Positions 36,706 to 48,973 of a DNA stretch of 64,000 nt are shown here, piece by piece. The DNA is from Zerene cesonia (taxonomy: Eukaryota; Arthropoda; Insecta; Lepidoptera; Pieridae), in NCBI RefSeq assembly GCF_012273895.1, contig NC_052122.1:11408001-11472000 (forward strand). The letters run 5' to 3'. The notes under the pieces were generated by a model. The model saw only the letters and a list, made by a program, of their open reading frames with translations. It had not been told where the DNA came from and did not search any database. The translations under genes were made by a program, and so were the position numbers. The first letter of the stretch is position 1. Every line of letters starts with the position of its first letter.

Positions 36706-39700
36706 TTATGGATATCCAGATTTCAAAGCGGATTTCAGTCTCCGAGCTGGGGGGCTGTAATCGGGAGCTGGTACTGGTGGTGGGGGAGGCCAGTCACGGC
36801 GCCAATTGGGTTCTGGCGTTGAGGTCTTCGGTGATCGCTTGGGTTCTTCCAGGTAAGAGAATGGACGGTTTCCGAGGCCTGTGGGATGATTTGATTGACC
36901 TCGCAGCCAGGAATCTGAGCGTTCCGGTCGACTGTAGAAAATATGTGGTGTTTATTATTTATTCTGATAAGCATCTTGTTTATTAGGTTCACTAAATTAC
37001 TTATCCTTTTATTTGTCATCTAGGGATATAAAAATGGTATACTGCATATTCTCCAACCTACCCCGTGTACGTAATTTTTTAAAACAATCGATTTAGTCTG
37101 TTCTGAAGTGTGAGAGCTAAAATGGACACGAGAATTGTATATACATAATATATAGATTAGGAAAGGTATAGACAACGTCATGATTTATTCAGTAAATAAT
37201 TTTTGTGTGGTTAATTATTATGCTATTATGGTAGCTAAATAAGTTTGCGGCAGTTACTTACAAAATACAACATTAAAACAAATTATTTGTGGTAAAAGCC
37301 AACGATTTAAATAAAAGGTTTATAATTTGAGACTGAGTTGAAAAAATACAGCGATTTATTGATTTTTTTAACACTTCACAGTATCACTGCTGCAACCGAT
37401 AAAAGTAAATATGTTCTAATACTAAACGGTTTGACGGGCACGGGCACACTATGTCACAACCTACACTATGTCAGCATGGTGGACAGTGGCATAAAAGCTC
37501 GTAGGCATTATGGACGTATGATGGTATGGATTTATGTTTAGGAAAATTCTAGGCGCTGGCCCCAATCCTGCCCGAGTAAACGCCCAAGTTTACAAATTTA
37601 AAACTGACATTTTCCTGATCCAAGTGAATACGTAGCTAATAAATTCAAATAATATTCGCTCAGTAAAATACGCAAAAAGTGTGGGACACGTGTTAACATT
37701 TCTAATTAAATTAACGTTACCTAGGAATCTCGGCTAACGGATTATCTCGGTGTCTTGGAATCTCATCATTGTGGCTGAATGCGCGATTTAAATGTGAATT
37801 CCTGTAAAATAAATTAAATTTGTTATTACTTTAAGCTGTACATGGTAGTCTATGACGTCATTGGAAATTAGCGTTATATGTGTATGCTACATGTAAGTAT
37901 ATTAGTTGCATTCGCATGTTAATATATCGCGGTAAATATAAATATTTGAATAAGTAGGTAGGTAACCTAGGTATTGATATATATCGACAGGTACATAGTT
38001 ACCGTATGGAAATAAACTGTATAAACCTTTATCCTTGTTACTGACAGGCTCATTTGTTTACGTGGTCCATAATTATTCGACAGAAGCCCTGACTTTTACT
38101 AAAGCTCAGACTTTCATAACTACTACACTGCCATTCATAAAATAAAATTGAATTGAATTCATAACTACTATAAATTCTACTTTACATTAAACAAAACACA
38201 AATTTATCAAATACTACGCCATGTCAAAGACCCTGACAATCTTGGAATATAACTATAGAACTAAAACACCTTTAATGATAGTTTGAACTAAATTGTCTCA
38301 CTTATAGGATAGATCCTAATCAGGATAACAAGAGAAACATGAAATTATAGTATTGTCATCGATGCTCGATTATTGTATTAAGTTTGAATTAAATCTGTCC
38401 CTTTAAAATAAGTCAAATCCGAGTGTAAGGAGTGTGATATAAACAAACATACAGGTGAAGCTAATATCCATGTGTTATATAAATACTTTTACATAACAAT
38501 GCAAGTGCTTTTAATGACTCACCCTCTCTGATCATCTAAAAACAGATCTGAGCGTGCTGGCCACGTGCCCTCTTGTGATCTCGAATAACTGTGGATTCAA
38601 CGATTTTATATATATAACTGTATATATTACGCGTTAATATAAGGAATAAACAAATTGCTTGAAATTCTGTGTTTAAAACAGTTTTTTAACGGCTGGTCTA
38701 AATGTATTATATAAATATTATGAATTTACTTACTCATAAGCGTTTAGTATTCCCAGTTTGTGGATAGCGTGCTGCAAGAATATAATAATTTATATAAAAA
38801 TATGTATATACTTAGTCTGGCCATAAATACTGTTACACTTAATTATAAAAAAATATTACATTTGAATTTCGAATCNNNNNNNNNNNNNNNNNNNNNNNNN
38901 NNNNNNNNNNNNNNNNNNNNNNNNNNNNNNNNNNNNNNNNNNNNNNNNNNNNNNNNNNNNNNNNNNNNNNNNNNNNNNNNNNNNNNNNNNNNNNNNNNNN
39001 NNNNNNNNNNNNNNNNNNNNNNNNNNNNNNNNNNNNNNNNNNNNNNNNNNNNNNNNNNNNNNNNNNNNNNNNNNNNNNNNNNNNNNNNNNNNNNNNNNNN
39101 NNNNNNNNNNNNNNNNNNNNNNNNNNNNNNNNNNNNNNNNNNNNNNNNNNNNNNNNNNNNNNNNNNNNNNNNNNNNNNNNNNNNNNNNNNNNNNNNNNNN
39201 NNNNNNNNNNNNNNNNNNNNNNNNNNNNNNNNNNNNNNNNNNNNNNNNNNNNNNNNNNNNNNNNNNNNNNNNNNNNNNNNNNNNNNNNNNNNNNNNNNNN
39301 NNNNNNNNNNNNNNNNNNNNNNNNNNNNNNNNNNNNNNNNNNNNNNNNNNNNNNNNNNNNNNNNNNNNNNNNNNNNNNNNNNNNNNNNNNNNNNNNNNNN
39401 NNNNNNNNNNNNNNNNNNNNNNNNNNNNNNNNNNNNNNNNNNNNNNNNNNNNNNNNNNNNNNNNNNNNNNNNNNNNNNNNNNNNNNNNNNNNNNNNNNNN
39501 NNNNNNNNNNNNNNNNNNNNNNNNNNNNNNNNNNNNNNNNNNNNNNNNNNNNNNNNNNNNNNNNNNNNNNNNNNNNNNNNNNNNNNNNNNNNNNNNNNNN
39601 NNNNNNNNNNNNNNNNNNNNNNNNNNNNNNNNNNNNNNNNNNNNNNNNNNNNNNNNNNNNNNNNNNNNNNNNNNNNNNNNNNNNNNNNNNNNNNNNNNNN

Positions 39701-42700
39701 NNNNNNNNNNNNNNNNNNNNNNNNNNNNNNNNNNNNNNNNNNNNNNNNNNNNNNNNNNNNNNNNNNNNNNNNNNNNNNNNNNNNNNNNNNNNNNNNNNNN
39801 NNNNNNNNNNNNNNNNNNNNNNNNNNNNNNNNNNNNNNNNNNNNNNNNNNNNNNNNNNNNNNNNNNNNNNNNNNNTAAATGTTATTTGCAGTTAACAATT
39901 TTCTTTTTTCTTTATTACAATATTTATGGCAAGACTAGGTATAATAAATTCTACTATGAATATACCTTAAAAGTAATCAAACAAACTTCGGAATTCCGAA
40001 ACTAACAAAAAGGCACTTTTATGGTTAATTATGTTATTATTTTAACTTTTGTAGTTAAAACAAAAATACAATTTTGACTTCAACTTTGAACATTGAATCT
40101 AAATCGTCAATGATCCTAAATATTTAATATATTTAATTTTTAGTTTTATAGCATTGAAATGCTTTATAAATGATTTTGAATGAATAGAAAAAAATTGATC
40201 CCGAGGCGGGATACGAACCCGCGTTTTTTGCCCAACCGTAACAATCCCGCCTCGAGATCAAATCTTTTCTATTTCAAAATTTATCATTTAATATATCCAA
40301 AATATTAATAAATCCTCAAGACTTTGAGCAACCATTCTCCTACCTCGTTCCTGTGGATGTTCTTATGGTGCTCCACCACGTATATTATCAAGCACACCAG
40401 AATAACAATGTTGATCAAATGAAACACGTAACCCTTCAACACCAATGTCATTAACAGCAGAGCTGACATCCTAAGGATATCCGTCTCGTAGTTAAATGGT
40501 ACGCCCGCTGAATTCTGGTCCTGATAAGAAATAAAATCATAATTAGTGTTATTTCATACGTCAGCTATGAAGGAAGTCCTTGCCATAATCGTCGTCAGTC
40601 TTTTTTAAGCCCGGCGCAAAATAGGGGTATGAGTTTGACGTCGATGTGTCTATATGTGGAATCGTAGCACGCAAACGATTGGACCGATTTCGATACGGTT
40701 CTTTTTATTGGAAACACTTTTCGTATGTGCCGCGCTTCTTTTCAATTCTTAGCGCGTTTGATGAAAATCTTGCAAACATGGCGGCTGGCTCAAAATGTCT
40801 AATAAGATTTTTTCACAACACCCTTAATAAGGATATCAAAACGAAAGCTTGACACGTAATGGCCGACAACACAAACAATTTTATTCACATTCAAATCTTT
40901 ATTCATGTACCTGTGTATTTACTTTTATAATTGAACGTTTTCGTATGTTAATTTTTTATAATTACCAGCTGATTCTTCAAAGTGGTATAATCCATACCGA
41001 AGTGGGTAGCAAAAGTGAGATCTACCACCAGCACCGCTACCGACACACCCACGTAAATGTATGTCGTCACACTTATGTATCGTGAACTGTCTTCGCCTAT
41101 CGCTGCTGTAATGTAAACTTATAGCTTGGTTGATTCATTAAAATCTTAAAGTGCCTTAAACATTCGACAAATGTCACATATATCTTACTTCTATTCTATA
41201 TTATATTTTGGCTTGTCGGTGTTATATCTACTTTATAACACCGACAAGCCAAAATAAAAGAAACTATACGTCATAAGTAACAAGATCTCAAACTCGTAAA
41301 ATAATTTAATCACCAATTCAGGCTTTTTAAGTTTAGTTTGTTTAACTACATATATAAGTCCTATAAAATTCCTTAAAAAGTCACATCTGTTAATCATCAA
41401 TCATTCTGTGGTCGTGGTGGCATTTATATTATTTAATTACGTATTACTGTGCCAGCAGCTTATTTCTGAAATGAAGGATGTCGTCAATATCCAGGTTTTC
41501 ACTTCTAATAGCTTGCAAGCATATATAACAATAAAATTCAGAAAGATAGCATTAAAACAGACAAAGAATTGAAGTAGTCAACAGAGGCAATTCAAAATCT
41601 TTAGTAAATTTTTCGCTATTTCAAAGATACGTTGGTCTCACTCATATAACCTATAATATATATCAGTTGTAAAAATTGCCTTAGCCGATTTTAACTTGCA
41701 GTTATTGAATTTTTTTTTATTATGATCGCTATGTAAATCGCTGTTACAAATGAATAATTTACAAACCACATTTCAGATAAGTAGATTTACTATCAATTAA
41801 TGGTATACCGTTGAATAACATAGCTAAAGCAAACATCCGTTTGTAATTATCCTTCGATTTCAATTATGGCAGTGTGTATTGATGCGTATCTGTTAGCCCG
41901 GTGGTTGAATACGAGCGAGCAAACGAAATATTATACCGAGTAATTAAAACTATGCTACGTATAAGACTTTGAATATTTTTTACAAAGATCAAGTTTGAAA
42001 ATTGACACGGATGGTAATGATTTTAGTCACAAGTTATAAAACATAAATTCACACCTATGTAACCCGCGGCGTCACTCGCATGGTCCCAGGTTCCATAAAA
42101 AACGGTAAAAAGTAGCCTATGTGCTAATCCAGACAATAATCTATCTCTGTAGCAAATTTCATAGAGATACGATGAGCAAATTTCGCATGAAAGAGAAACA
42201 ATCATCACAACTTTCGCGTTCATAATATTAGTAAGATACCTACACATAATATATACGATTTCTAACTAAAACTTACCCGACATCAAAGCGGCCGCTGATA
42301 TAAGGTTGACGACAGCAAAACTTAAAGTTATTGAAGTGAGTACGAACACTGAGTAGGACCTCGTAAGGTTTTCAGGCGCAGGTGAGTTTTGGCAGGCATC
42401 ATCTAAAAAAAATGCTCTAAGCTCACACATTTATTTATTCAATAAGACTTCTTAACATACATTTACCATCGGTTCGGAAAACAGTCTACAAAGAATAGCA
42501 GACAAGAAACTCGGTAGTTTAAATTATTAAAATATAATCAATAAAAAATATACATATAATTTCTTACCCTGAATGTACACCCTGTACAAGGTCGTTAAAA
42601 AATAATCACTTCCCGATGCTGAAGAAATTGATCCTGCCTCGCAATCATATCGGTATATTAGCGCTATTATGCATAATATTATGGTAAATATTGATACTAA

Positions 42701-45700
42701 CTGAAACAAAAATGATAAAGTTCTATAAAAATCATTCTAATAATGTAAACGAGATGTAAGTAGGTATTAAATATAGAGGATTTTGTGATAGTTCAACATC
42801 CTTAAACACAGAATACCATCTTACATATTGTAAGAATAACATAAGTTAGGTACATATTTTTTCATACAAATCTTATCAATTTTCTATTTATCCTGTTACT
42901 TAGCCGAATTAATAATATAGATTATTAGCTGACCCGGCAAACGCTGTTCTGCCTTAGGTACTCTTATCCTTTAGGGGTATGAAAAATAAATGTTGGCCGA
43001 TTCTCACACATACCTAATATGCACACAAAATTTCATAGGAATCGGTCCAGCCGTTTCGGAGGAGTTTGACAACGAAAACTGTGACACGAGAATTTTATAT
43101 ATTAGATAATGGTGAAATAATTTTCAACTTCACACCAGCAGTCACGGAGCTTATTACGTTCAAGCAAATATTTTATACAAATCGTTCAAATAAAAAACAC
43201 AAATTTTAATCATCAATACAACAACCCATCTAATTTTTCGCCGTGCCAACTTTGCTTAACCTCGTTATTTCACTATTTGTTATAGCGGCGACAGAAATAT
43301 ATCATATCAAAAATTTTAACTATCACGATTAATTAGATATCGCCAGGACAGATGGACAGACAGTAAAGTCTTGTCAATAGGGTCCCTAAAAACACGAAGC
43401 AAAACATATTAAAATATTTATCAATTCGTTTATAGCATAGCAGTTATATTATATACAGATATAATTATATCGTCCGCTACGCAATGGATGATGACGTCAC
43501 CGCTATCTGTTCCTCAATAAATATTCAAGTCAAGGTTGTTTTGAAGGATAAATCGATGGTCACTATATATGAACTGTTGTGATTTATTATCAATTGTATA
43601 TTATATAGGTTATGTATGAAATAATAACAATATTGTGTAATATACATTGCTCCATCATACACACGTTATTCCAGCTTGATTGTCGCCAGGGTTGATCAAG
43701 CATAATCTACGGGTAAATAATATAAAGCTGAAGAGTTTGTTTGTTTTGACACGCTGATCTCAGAACCAATGGACGGATTCGAAAAATTCTTTGTTGGATG
43801 TTCGATAGAAACGTGATCTCTTGGTGATATAAAGTACTCGGATATATATACTTTTACCAATGGGTTTACGACTGCTATATCTACTCTAATATTATAAAGA
43901 GGAAGAATTAGATTTTTTGTTTTTTTGTAATGGGTAAACTCAAAAACTACTGGACCTATTTAAAAACCGAGTTTCACCGTTAGAAGCTTGCAACCTCGCC
44001 CAGTGATATAGGCTATATATGTACCACTGGCGGAGCCGAGGCGAACTGCTAGTCTAAGATAAACATACAGCTTTCTAATGGTACCTAAATGTTTTTTAAA
44101 TAGAAAACGCTTACTGTATGGTAAATATAATAGTTCACAAATACACGAGAGTTTTTGTTTGTTTATGTCTATTTAGATTGTAAAATACGTTTCGTTTGCT
44201 GAATATTCTGGTATATAATGAAATTTTGTACTAAAGATGTCTATCGAACGAGCGATTCGAGCGTGGATACCGGAAATTTCATAAGTAATGCAAATGCTAG
44301 CTAATAAAATATTGTCTACTTCATAAATAACAATGTTGATTACGTTGTCTTCTCTAACAATTGTAGTAGTGAAGTCCCGTGTTCCCTAGTGGGGTATGGG
44401 GCAGATGATGAACATCTGTTTCACTGATCGATTTTCTTTACGGACAAGTAGGTGATCAGCCTTCTGTGTCCTGCCAGACCGAGACATTTTTTTTTTGTGC
44501 GTCCCCACCGGGATTTGAACCCAGGACCCCTCGGTTCTACGCTCACGCCTTAACTACCAATTGTGGTACCATATAATTGTTTCCTTAACATATTTAACGA
44601 TTACTCAGAGAAAAAAGTATAAAATACTAGTAGTATTGTACTGTATTGCGTAGTACAAAATGTTTAAAATTATTATATGTAAAAAACTCATTAATAAGTA
44701 TTAGTAGGTGTATTTTCTTTTTCACATTATGACTTTATTTGCAGAAAAGCATTATTTTTCTTGATACTCAAATAGTTAGAGAATTCTTCTAACTGTATAC
44801 GTGTCAATCTATAAATATTCAGGAAGTGATTTAATTAATACTAATCAGAATTTCTCTTATCTAATCAAATTGAGTAGGTACGTTTAATCACTATCAATTC
44901 GCATAGCTAAAATATTTCACAAGAAACAAAGTTCATTTCAAAGTAATTATTTTTTACGCTTCAATTTTTAAATATATTGCTTTATTATTGAACGACCGTT
45001 GACTACAAGTAGTATACCAGCGGTCTATCCCAGCTTCTTCCTTTGTATATATAATATAGCCCATAACATTCAGGGAAACATATGTATCTAACCAGTCGAG
45101 TTGTTATTGAATTTAAGCGCATTCAAACAATCAAATAAACATATCTCGTCTTATATTAGTATAACAGTAGATCATCTCGAATGTTGTGTGAACTATAAGA
45201 CCTAATTATTGATCAGAAGATTGCAAATGATAAGGCTCTTTTTCAACATACAAGGGTTGTTTATAGTAGAATCTATATTTATTTCGCATTACAAATTGTT
45301 CTTCGATTACCAGTAGGTAATCAGCTTCCTAGTTATATTTGGCTCATAGCTGTCATAATTTTCAAATGGGTACACATTTATTATATTTCGCAGAAGCATC
45401 ATAAACCTTATCAAATTTTAATATCTACGCAACAGCAATACATAACTAACATAATTCCAATTTCCACACATAAATGACAGTGCTTTGTAATTCAATTTTA
45501 CAAGCCTATATCAGTTTTAGTGTAAGTCGTTACAACTCGTCTATCTTTAAATACGCTTTACAGGTACATAATAAGTTATTATTACAAACGACGATCGATA
45601 TTGCAGTATTATTTATTGGTATCATGTCACATTAAATACGAATTCATAATTATACCAGCCTATTTGTTCTATGGTTGTTCGATCTTAAAATTAGGTATAT

Positions 45701-46039
45701 TAACTCTACACTATAAGTAAAATAGACACTATACAATTGAAACTTTCGTCGTCACTAGCCGCACTTCACAATATACATTAGTTATTGGAGGATAAATATG
45801 TATGAAAATATTTTTTACATAAACGGCCACCGATATACCGGGGAGGTACCACTGCAGATTCTAAAATGGGACCATACGACAACAATTTCAATTCACCACA
45901 AATAAAACAGTTGAGAACCTCCTTAATTTTTGGGAATGTTCATTGAAAATGAGAAATATCCAGAAATACTTACAATACTGATACTGCCGGACAGAGCAGC
46001 CGCGAGACTTAGTTCGGGAGCGATTTTCTTTTTATTCAT
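36706..46039 (-). CDS. Four-helix membrane protein A, possibly with a distal C-terminal exon
   Basis: Exons on the minus strand: 46039-45974, 42700-42568, 42402-42277, 41105-40966, then either 40520-40305 (reading to a stop, 226 residues) or 40520-40344 spliced at GAG|GTAGGA to further exons. Predicted helices are near residues 23-38, 86-108, 119-140 and 186-204. Both ends are probably cytoplasmic, with an extracellular loop bearing Cys42, Cys70 and the sequon N78LT. The first five exon ends have the same phases as gene B (0, 1, 1, 0, 0), and B splices at the equivalent point after helix 4. A 226-base open exon at 36931-36706 with acceptor TTTTCTACAG has phase 2, a Pro/Arg-rich reading frame (RPERSDSWLRG, DWPPPPPVPAPDYSPPARR) and a stop. 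I infer it is A's last exon, with one or more exons inside the gap at 38876-39875. Function unknown. The four-helix part is firm; the tail is a proposal. Confidence 0.65.
36932..40163. other. Inferred last intron(s) of gene A, including the 1000-base gap
   Basis: No further exon could be found outside the gap at 38876-39875. The short open frame at 37338-37541 has no recognised motif. The DNA is AT-rich and mostly featureless. Confidence 0.4.
38876..39875. other. Assembly gap (N run)
   Basis: Exactly 1000 N, so a placeholder of unknown true length. It sits where gene A's missing tail exon(s) would be expected. Confidence 1.
40164..40293 (-). mobile_element. Foldback element with tRNA-like B box, second copy
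   Basis: Imperfect inverted arms of about 45 bases (about 40164-40211 and 40245-40293), the innermost 15 bases matching at 14 positions (GATCCCGAGGCGGGA versus GATCTCGAGGCGGGA). The loop keeps GCGGGTTCGTATCCCGCC. Arms share GAATAGAAAAAA with the copy at 27061-27204. It ends about 12 bases from the read-through stop codon of gene A exon 5. Confidence 0.6.
40632..40850 (+). repeat. Dispersed repeat of the GACCGATAAAAAGG family, second copy
   Basis: Diverged copy of the repeat at 24155-24345, sharing GGAATCGTAGCACGCAAACG, TTTTTATTGGAAACA and TTTTTTCACAACACCCTTAA. The open frame through it is a by-product. Confidence 0.5.
41204..41256. repeat. Perfect 23-base inverted repeat
   Basis: TATTTTGGCTTGTCGGTGTT plus ATA and its exact reverse complement surround a seven-base loop. 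It lies in gene A, about 100 bases before exon 4 in the sense of transcription. Confidence 0.85.
42050..42235 (-). mobile_element. Helitron-like non-autonomous element, diverged
   Basis: Reverse copy: ACCCGCGGCGTCACTCGCAT at the left, TTTCGCGTTCATAATATTAG at the right. It lies in a gene A intron, 42 bases from exon 3. Confidence 0.6.
42930..43108 (+). repeat. Dispersed repeat starting GACCCGGCAAACGCTGTTCT
   Basis: Nearly the same sequence recurs at 63464-63643: both have TTAGGGGTATGAAAAATA, GTTGGCCGATTCTCA, GCCGTTTCGGAGGAGT and AACTGTGACACGAGAATTTT. There is no coding sequence. Confidence 0.75.
43881..44053 (+). mobile_element. Helitron-like element of a second subtype
   Basis: From CTACTCTAATATTATAAAGA to CGGAGCCGAGGCGAACTGCT AGT. 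It shares the TAATATTATAAA start and CTAGT end of the Lep1-type copies but has a different interior, similar to a remnant near 17574-17732. Confidence 0.5.
44369..44557 (-). mobile_element. tRNA-derived SINE, 5'-truncated copy
   Basis: Nearly identical to 11914-12117 but missing the first bases of the tRNA head. Its B box GGGTTCAAATCCC is better preserved. Flanking direct repeats CAATTGTAGTA (44358-44368) and CAATTGTGGTA (44558-44568) differ at one base. It lies in intron 1 of gene A. Confidence 0.8.
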
Positions 46040-46796
46040 TTTATATCCCTCGTAGCAAACACGTCATTCCACAATGCCGCCGGCTGTGAAGGGCCCTATC
46101 GGTGCTAATCGCTGCTCGATAATTATTATCGTTATTATAAACAATATTATCAAACGCGATATTTGCGTATCGATCGATGTAGAAAGGATAATGGACGTAT
46201 TTATTATTTAAGGATTTGATCATTTGGTGTACAAACAATAACGTTCTGGCTTTTCTCATTGAATAGTTTTGTGGTTAATTAATAGCTCATTTAAAACTGA
46301 GGTTTTTATTAAGCACGATATTTTTTTAAATCTCGACTATTTGTTAGCGATCTGATTACAAATATTTTGTACACAGCCTCACTTCAGGATCACGTAAGGT
46401 GAAAGAATTTTTGATATCGGTCCTGAAGTTTATAAAATTAACGCGTTCAAACAAACAACCTCCTCAATTTTATGTTATTTAGCTTATAGATTAATATAGA
46501 TTACTCCATAAATAAGAAGATATATAGTTAATTATCTTTCAAACGCAACTTGTCTCGTACTATCGATTCTATATTACAATAACAACATCCGAAACGTATA
46601 GTTCTTAAGCCTTTAAACGCTGATCGATAAATGAAAAATTAAAACCTTTTTCCGTACAGCACAATTCTACCTCATTTCTTAAAACTTCAAACAACCTGTT
46701 AAACTTCATTTCCTTGTCAGATTTAAAATAACCAAGCATGTCTTACAAATTCCGATAAACGATACCGAATAATTGAACAAACCAAAACATCATGTT

Positions 46797-47183
46797 ATGC
46801 CCCAAACAGAGGCTCTCCTCACTGGGTTACTAGCGTGCGCTTGGTTGTGGCGCATCGGCAGCTCCATCTATGCGATATACTCTATCTCCAGCGCAGTGAG
46901 TCCAAAATGCTTCGGCACGAAGTTCAAAATATTCCTGTCTGCATTTCAAATGTTCGTAACGATTATTATGAACCTGATCCCATTGTCAGACTTCCCTCGA
47001 ATCAGTTTGATCAACAGGATAATTAGCATTCCTTCTCAAGCGTACACATTATACTATGCGAATGCATACGTTGCACCTATACTCGATAGCCGGAGAGTTA
47101 CGATCTTCCTATACGTGATCACATTCATATGTATTGTGGAAACAGTGTATAAAATAAACATGGACTGGAGCAGAATTGAATAG
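46797..47183 (+). CDS. Single-exon small membrane protein between genes A and B
   Basis: An uninterrupted frame of 128 residues from the first ATG (MPQTEALLTGLLACAWLW). An in-frame TAA at 46770-46772 closes the frame upstream. It has strongly hydrophobic segments near residues 5-28, 43-63 and 105-124 and a weaker one near 73-95, so three or four membrane helices, with short charged ends and no signal peptide. It starts 757 bases from the gene A start and points the other way. AATAAA at 47250-47255 follows the stop by 67 bases. Its size and helix layout resemble the membrane core of A and B, but no residue-level similarity is obvious, so kinship is only suggested. It could be an old intronless copy or an unrelated gene. 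Chance is unlikely for a 128-codon frame of this hydrophobic pattern in AT-rich DNA, but not excluded. Confidence 0.55.
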   Translation: MPQTEALLTGLLACAWLWRIGSSIYAIYSISSAVSPKCFGTKFKIFLSAFQMFVTIIMNLIPLSDFPRISLINRIISIPSQAYTLYYANAYVAPILDSRRVTIFLYVITFICIVETVYKINMDWSRIE

Positions 47184-47249
47184 AAAAACGTGAAAATTTA
47201 TGCAAAATCAAACTAACTTGGTATGACGCGAACAATTGATAACGCTTAC

Positions 47250-47259
47250 AATAAATAAA
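47250..47259 (+). terminator. Candidate polyadenylation signals
   Basis: Two overlapping AATAAA hexamers shortly after the single-exon membrane protein gene. Confidence 0.5.
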
Positions 47260-48973
47260 AACTGTAATTAAGTAAAGTGCATCAATAAAAAATTTATATT
47301 GAACATGTCTGAATAATGTTATTCTGTATTAATCTATTAATATTCCCACAGTATTACGAAACGTTTAAAACTATAATAGTCAACGTGGATTGACTTTATG
47401 TGGATAAAGACCCACGTTTAATATGCGTTTGCTACGGATCGTAGAACTTTAGAGAGTGCAGCTACAATGTATAGCTACGGAACGTAGTATAGCCTTCATA
47501 CAATTTAGGGTTCTTTAACTAATCATACTTAATTTTTACTAGTACTGATTTATAACAAGTTATCTGAGAGTATATTTTATTCAGATGTGGATGTAAAATT
47601 CTCTGAATGTATTTATGTATATAAATAATATGGCTGCATTAATTTTAGTTATTATAGATATTACATTGAAATAAAAACAAAAATTCATATTATATAGCAT
47701 TTATTATAAAAGTCGCAATCAATCCATACAATCACTAGAATAATATAACAATGACATTATGTGTGTTAATGTTTATAAACGTTATATGTACAATTGTGTG
47801 TGTTAATGATCATTCTTACAAATTAGTTTCCATGTGTTTTTCTAAAAATGGTCGACGAAAATATTAAATAAATATAAGTAAGTAATATATGCATATAGAG
47901 ACAGGATGGAAATCGTGTATGAATATAGAATATACATTAATAAATAAATTAAATTAAATTAAACACTAAAAAATTACATAAAACATGCTTATGAATCTAA
48001 TTTGTAACACTTATTTACACAACTCAGCAAATTCTTTTCTTAATTTAATATATAATTATACAATTAATAAGCATAATACTAATTATAGATCTAGACAACT
48101 CTATATAATGCAAACAATTTTTAATTTATACACACATAACAAAAAAACAATTCAAAAGTTAACTTCTTTTTATACAAACAAAAAAGAAGCAACAAAAATA
48201 CTAAAATACAGACACTAAATGTTTAATTTGTTTCCAAATTATTTACAAATAGGTCCTGCATTAAACGTCTTAATAATAACCAAAATATAAACTTAATAAT
48301 TAATTATCTATCGTAAACAAACACTATACATTATTAGTTTCACTTTTAATTTTCTCTTTTTTACTGTTTAGACCAGACAAAAAAGTTATAACAAAAAAAG
48401 AATTCATAATCTTTGGTATCATAAAATGCATAGCGCTGACGACTGCTGCTCGGCCTCCGTCCCCTGGTAAATATTATTTAATTATTGCTTGCTGAACTAG
48501 TATAAAACGTCTGTATGTGTCAGTTGATCTGGAAAGCACGAGTAGAAAAGCATTGCAAAATGGATGTTAACATTAAGGAGTTAAATTCATAGTTATAGGA
48601 TCGGGTCATTAATACGAAATATAGCGAAGATTGAATGCAGATTAAAGACTATTTAAGTATGTCATATCATGTGCAAAACTCAGAAAATCGTCCTTAAGCG
48701 ACAACGTATATGCTAAAGATAGTCTTAATCTTTGAAATATTTCATACCTAAGAGCCAAAAGTATAACACACAGACAATGCTTCGCTATTAATTTTTTGTT
48801 AAGATTCTTAGAAGGCTTAATTTCAAGGTTCACATCTCGAAGAAGAATGCAATATAAAGCTTAGTTCTCATAAAATAATGACAAAGTAGCCACAAATACA
48901 CTATTACTCTACATTTTATGAACTACAAGGGGATATTTAGGGATTAATGATGATACATTAACGAATAATGACA
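47260..48973. other. Intergenic or 3' untranslated DNA between convergent genes
   Basis: Very AT-rich. Minus-strand AATAAA near 47704-47699 could end gene B. The frame at 47985-48218 is low-complexity (Asn/Tyr/Lys-rich) and not credible as a gene. Confidence 0.5.

Noticed and set aside
36678..36986. 102-codon plus-strand frame (VSELGGCNRELVLVVGEASHG)
   Set aside because: It overlaps the minus-strand exon, begins in unrelated AT-rich DNA and reads like the antisense of a Pro-rich frame (Gly/Trp/Val-rich). The minus frame with matching acceptor and phase explains the GC-rich stretch better.
37541..37640. Possible short minus-strand exon with an acceptor-like ATCAG
   Set aside because: It has no donor and ends in a stop after about 20 codons. 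It cannot link gene A exon 5 with the distal exon.
38760..39898. Long frames across the N runs
   Set aside because: They consist almost entirely of undetermined bases.
40646..40852. 68-codon plus-strand frame
   Set aside because: The same segment recurs as a non-coding repeat at 24155-24345.
47985..48218. 77-codon frame rich in Asn, Tyr and Lys
   Set aside because: It is composition-driven in very AT-rich DNA and has no domain pattern.
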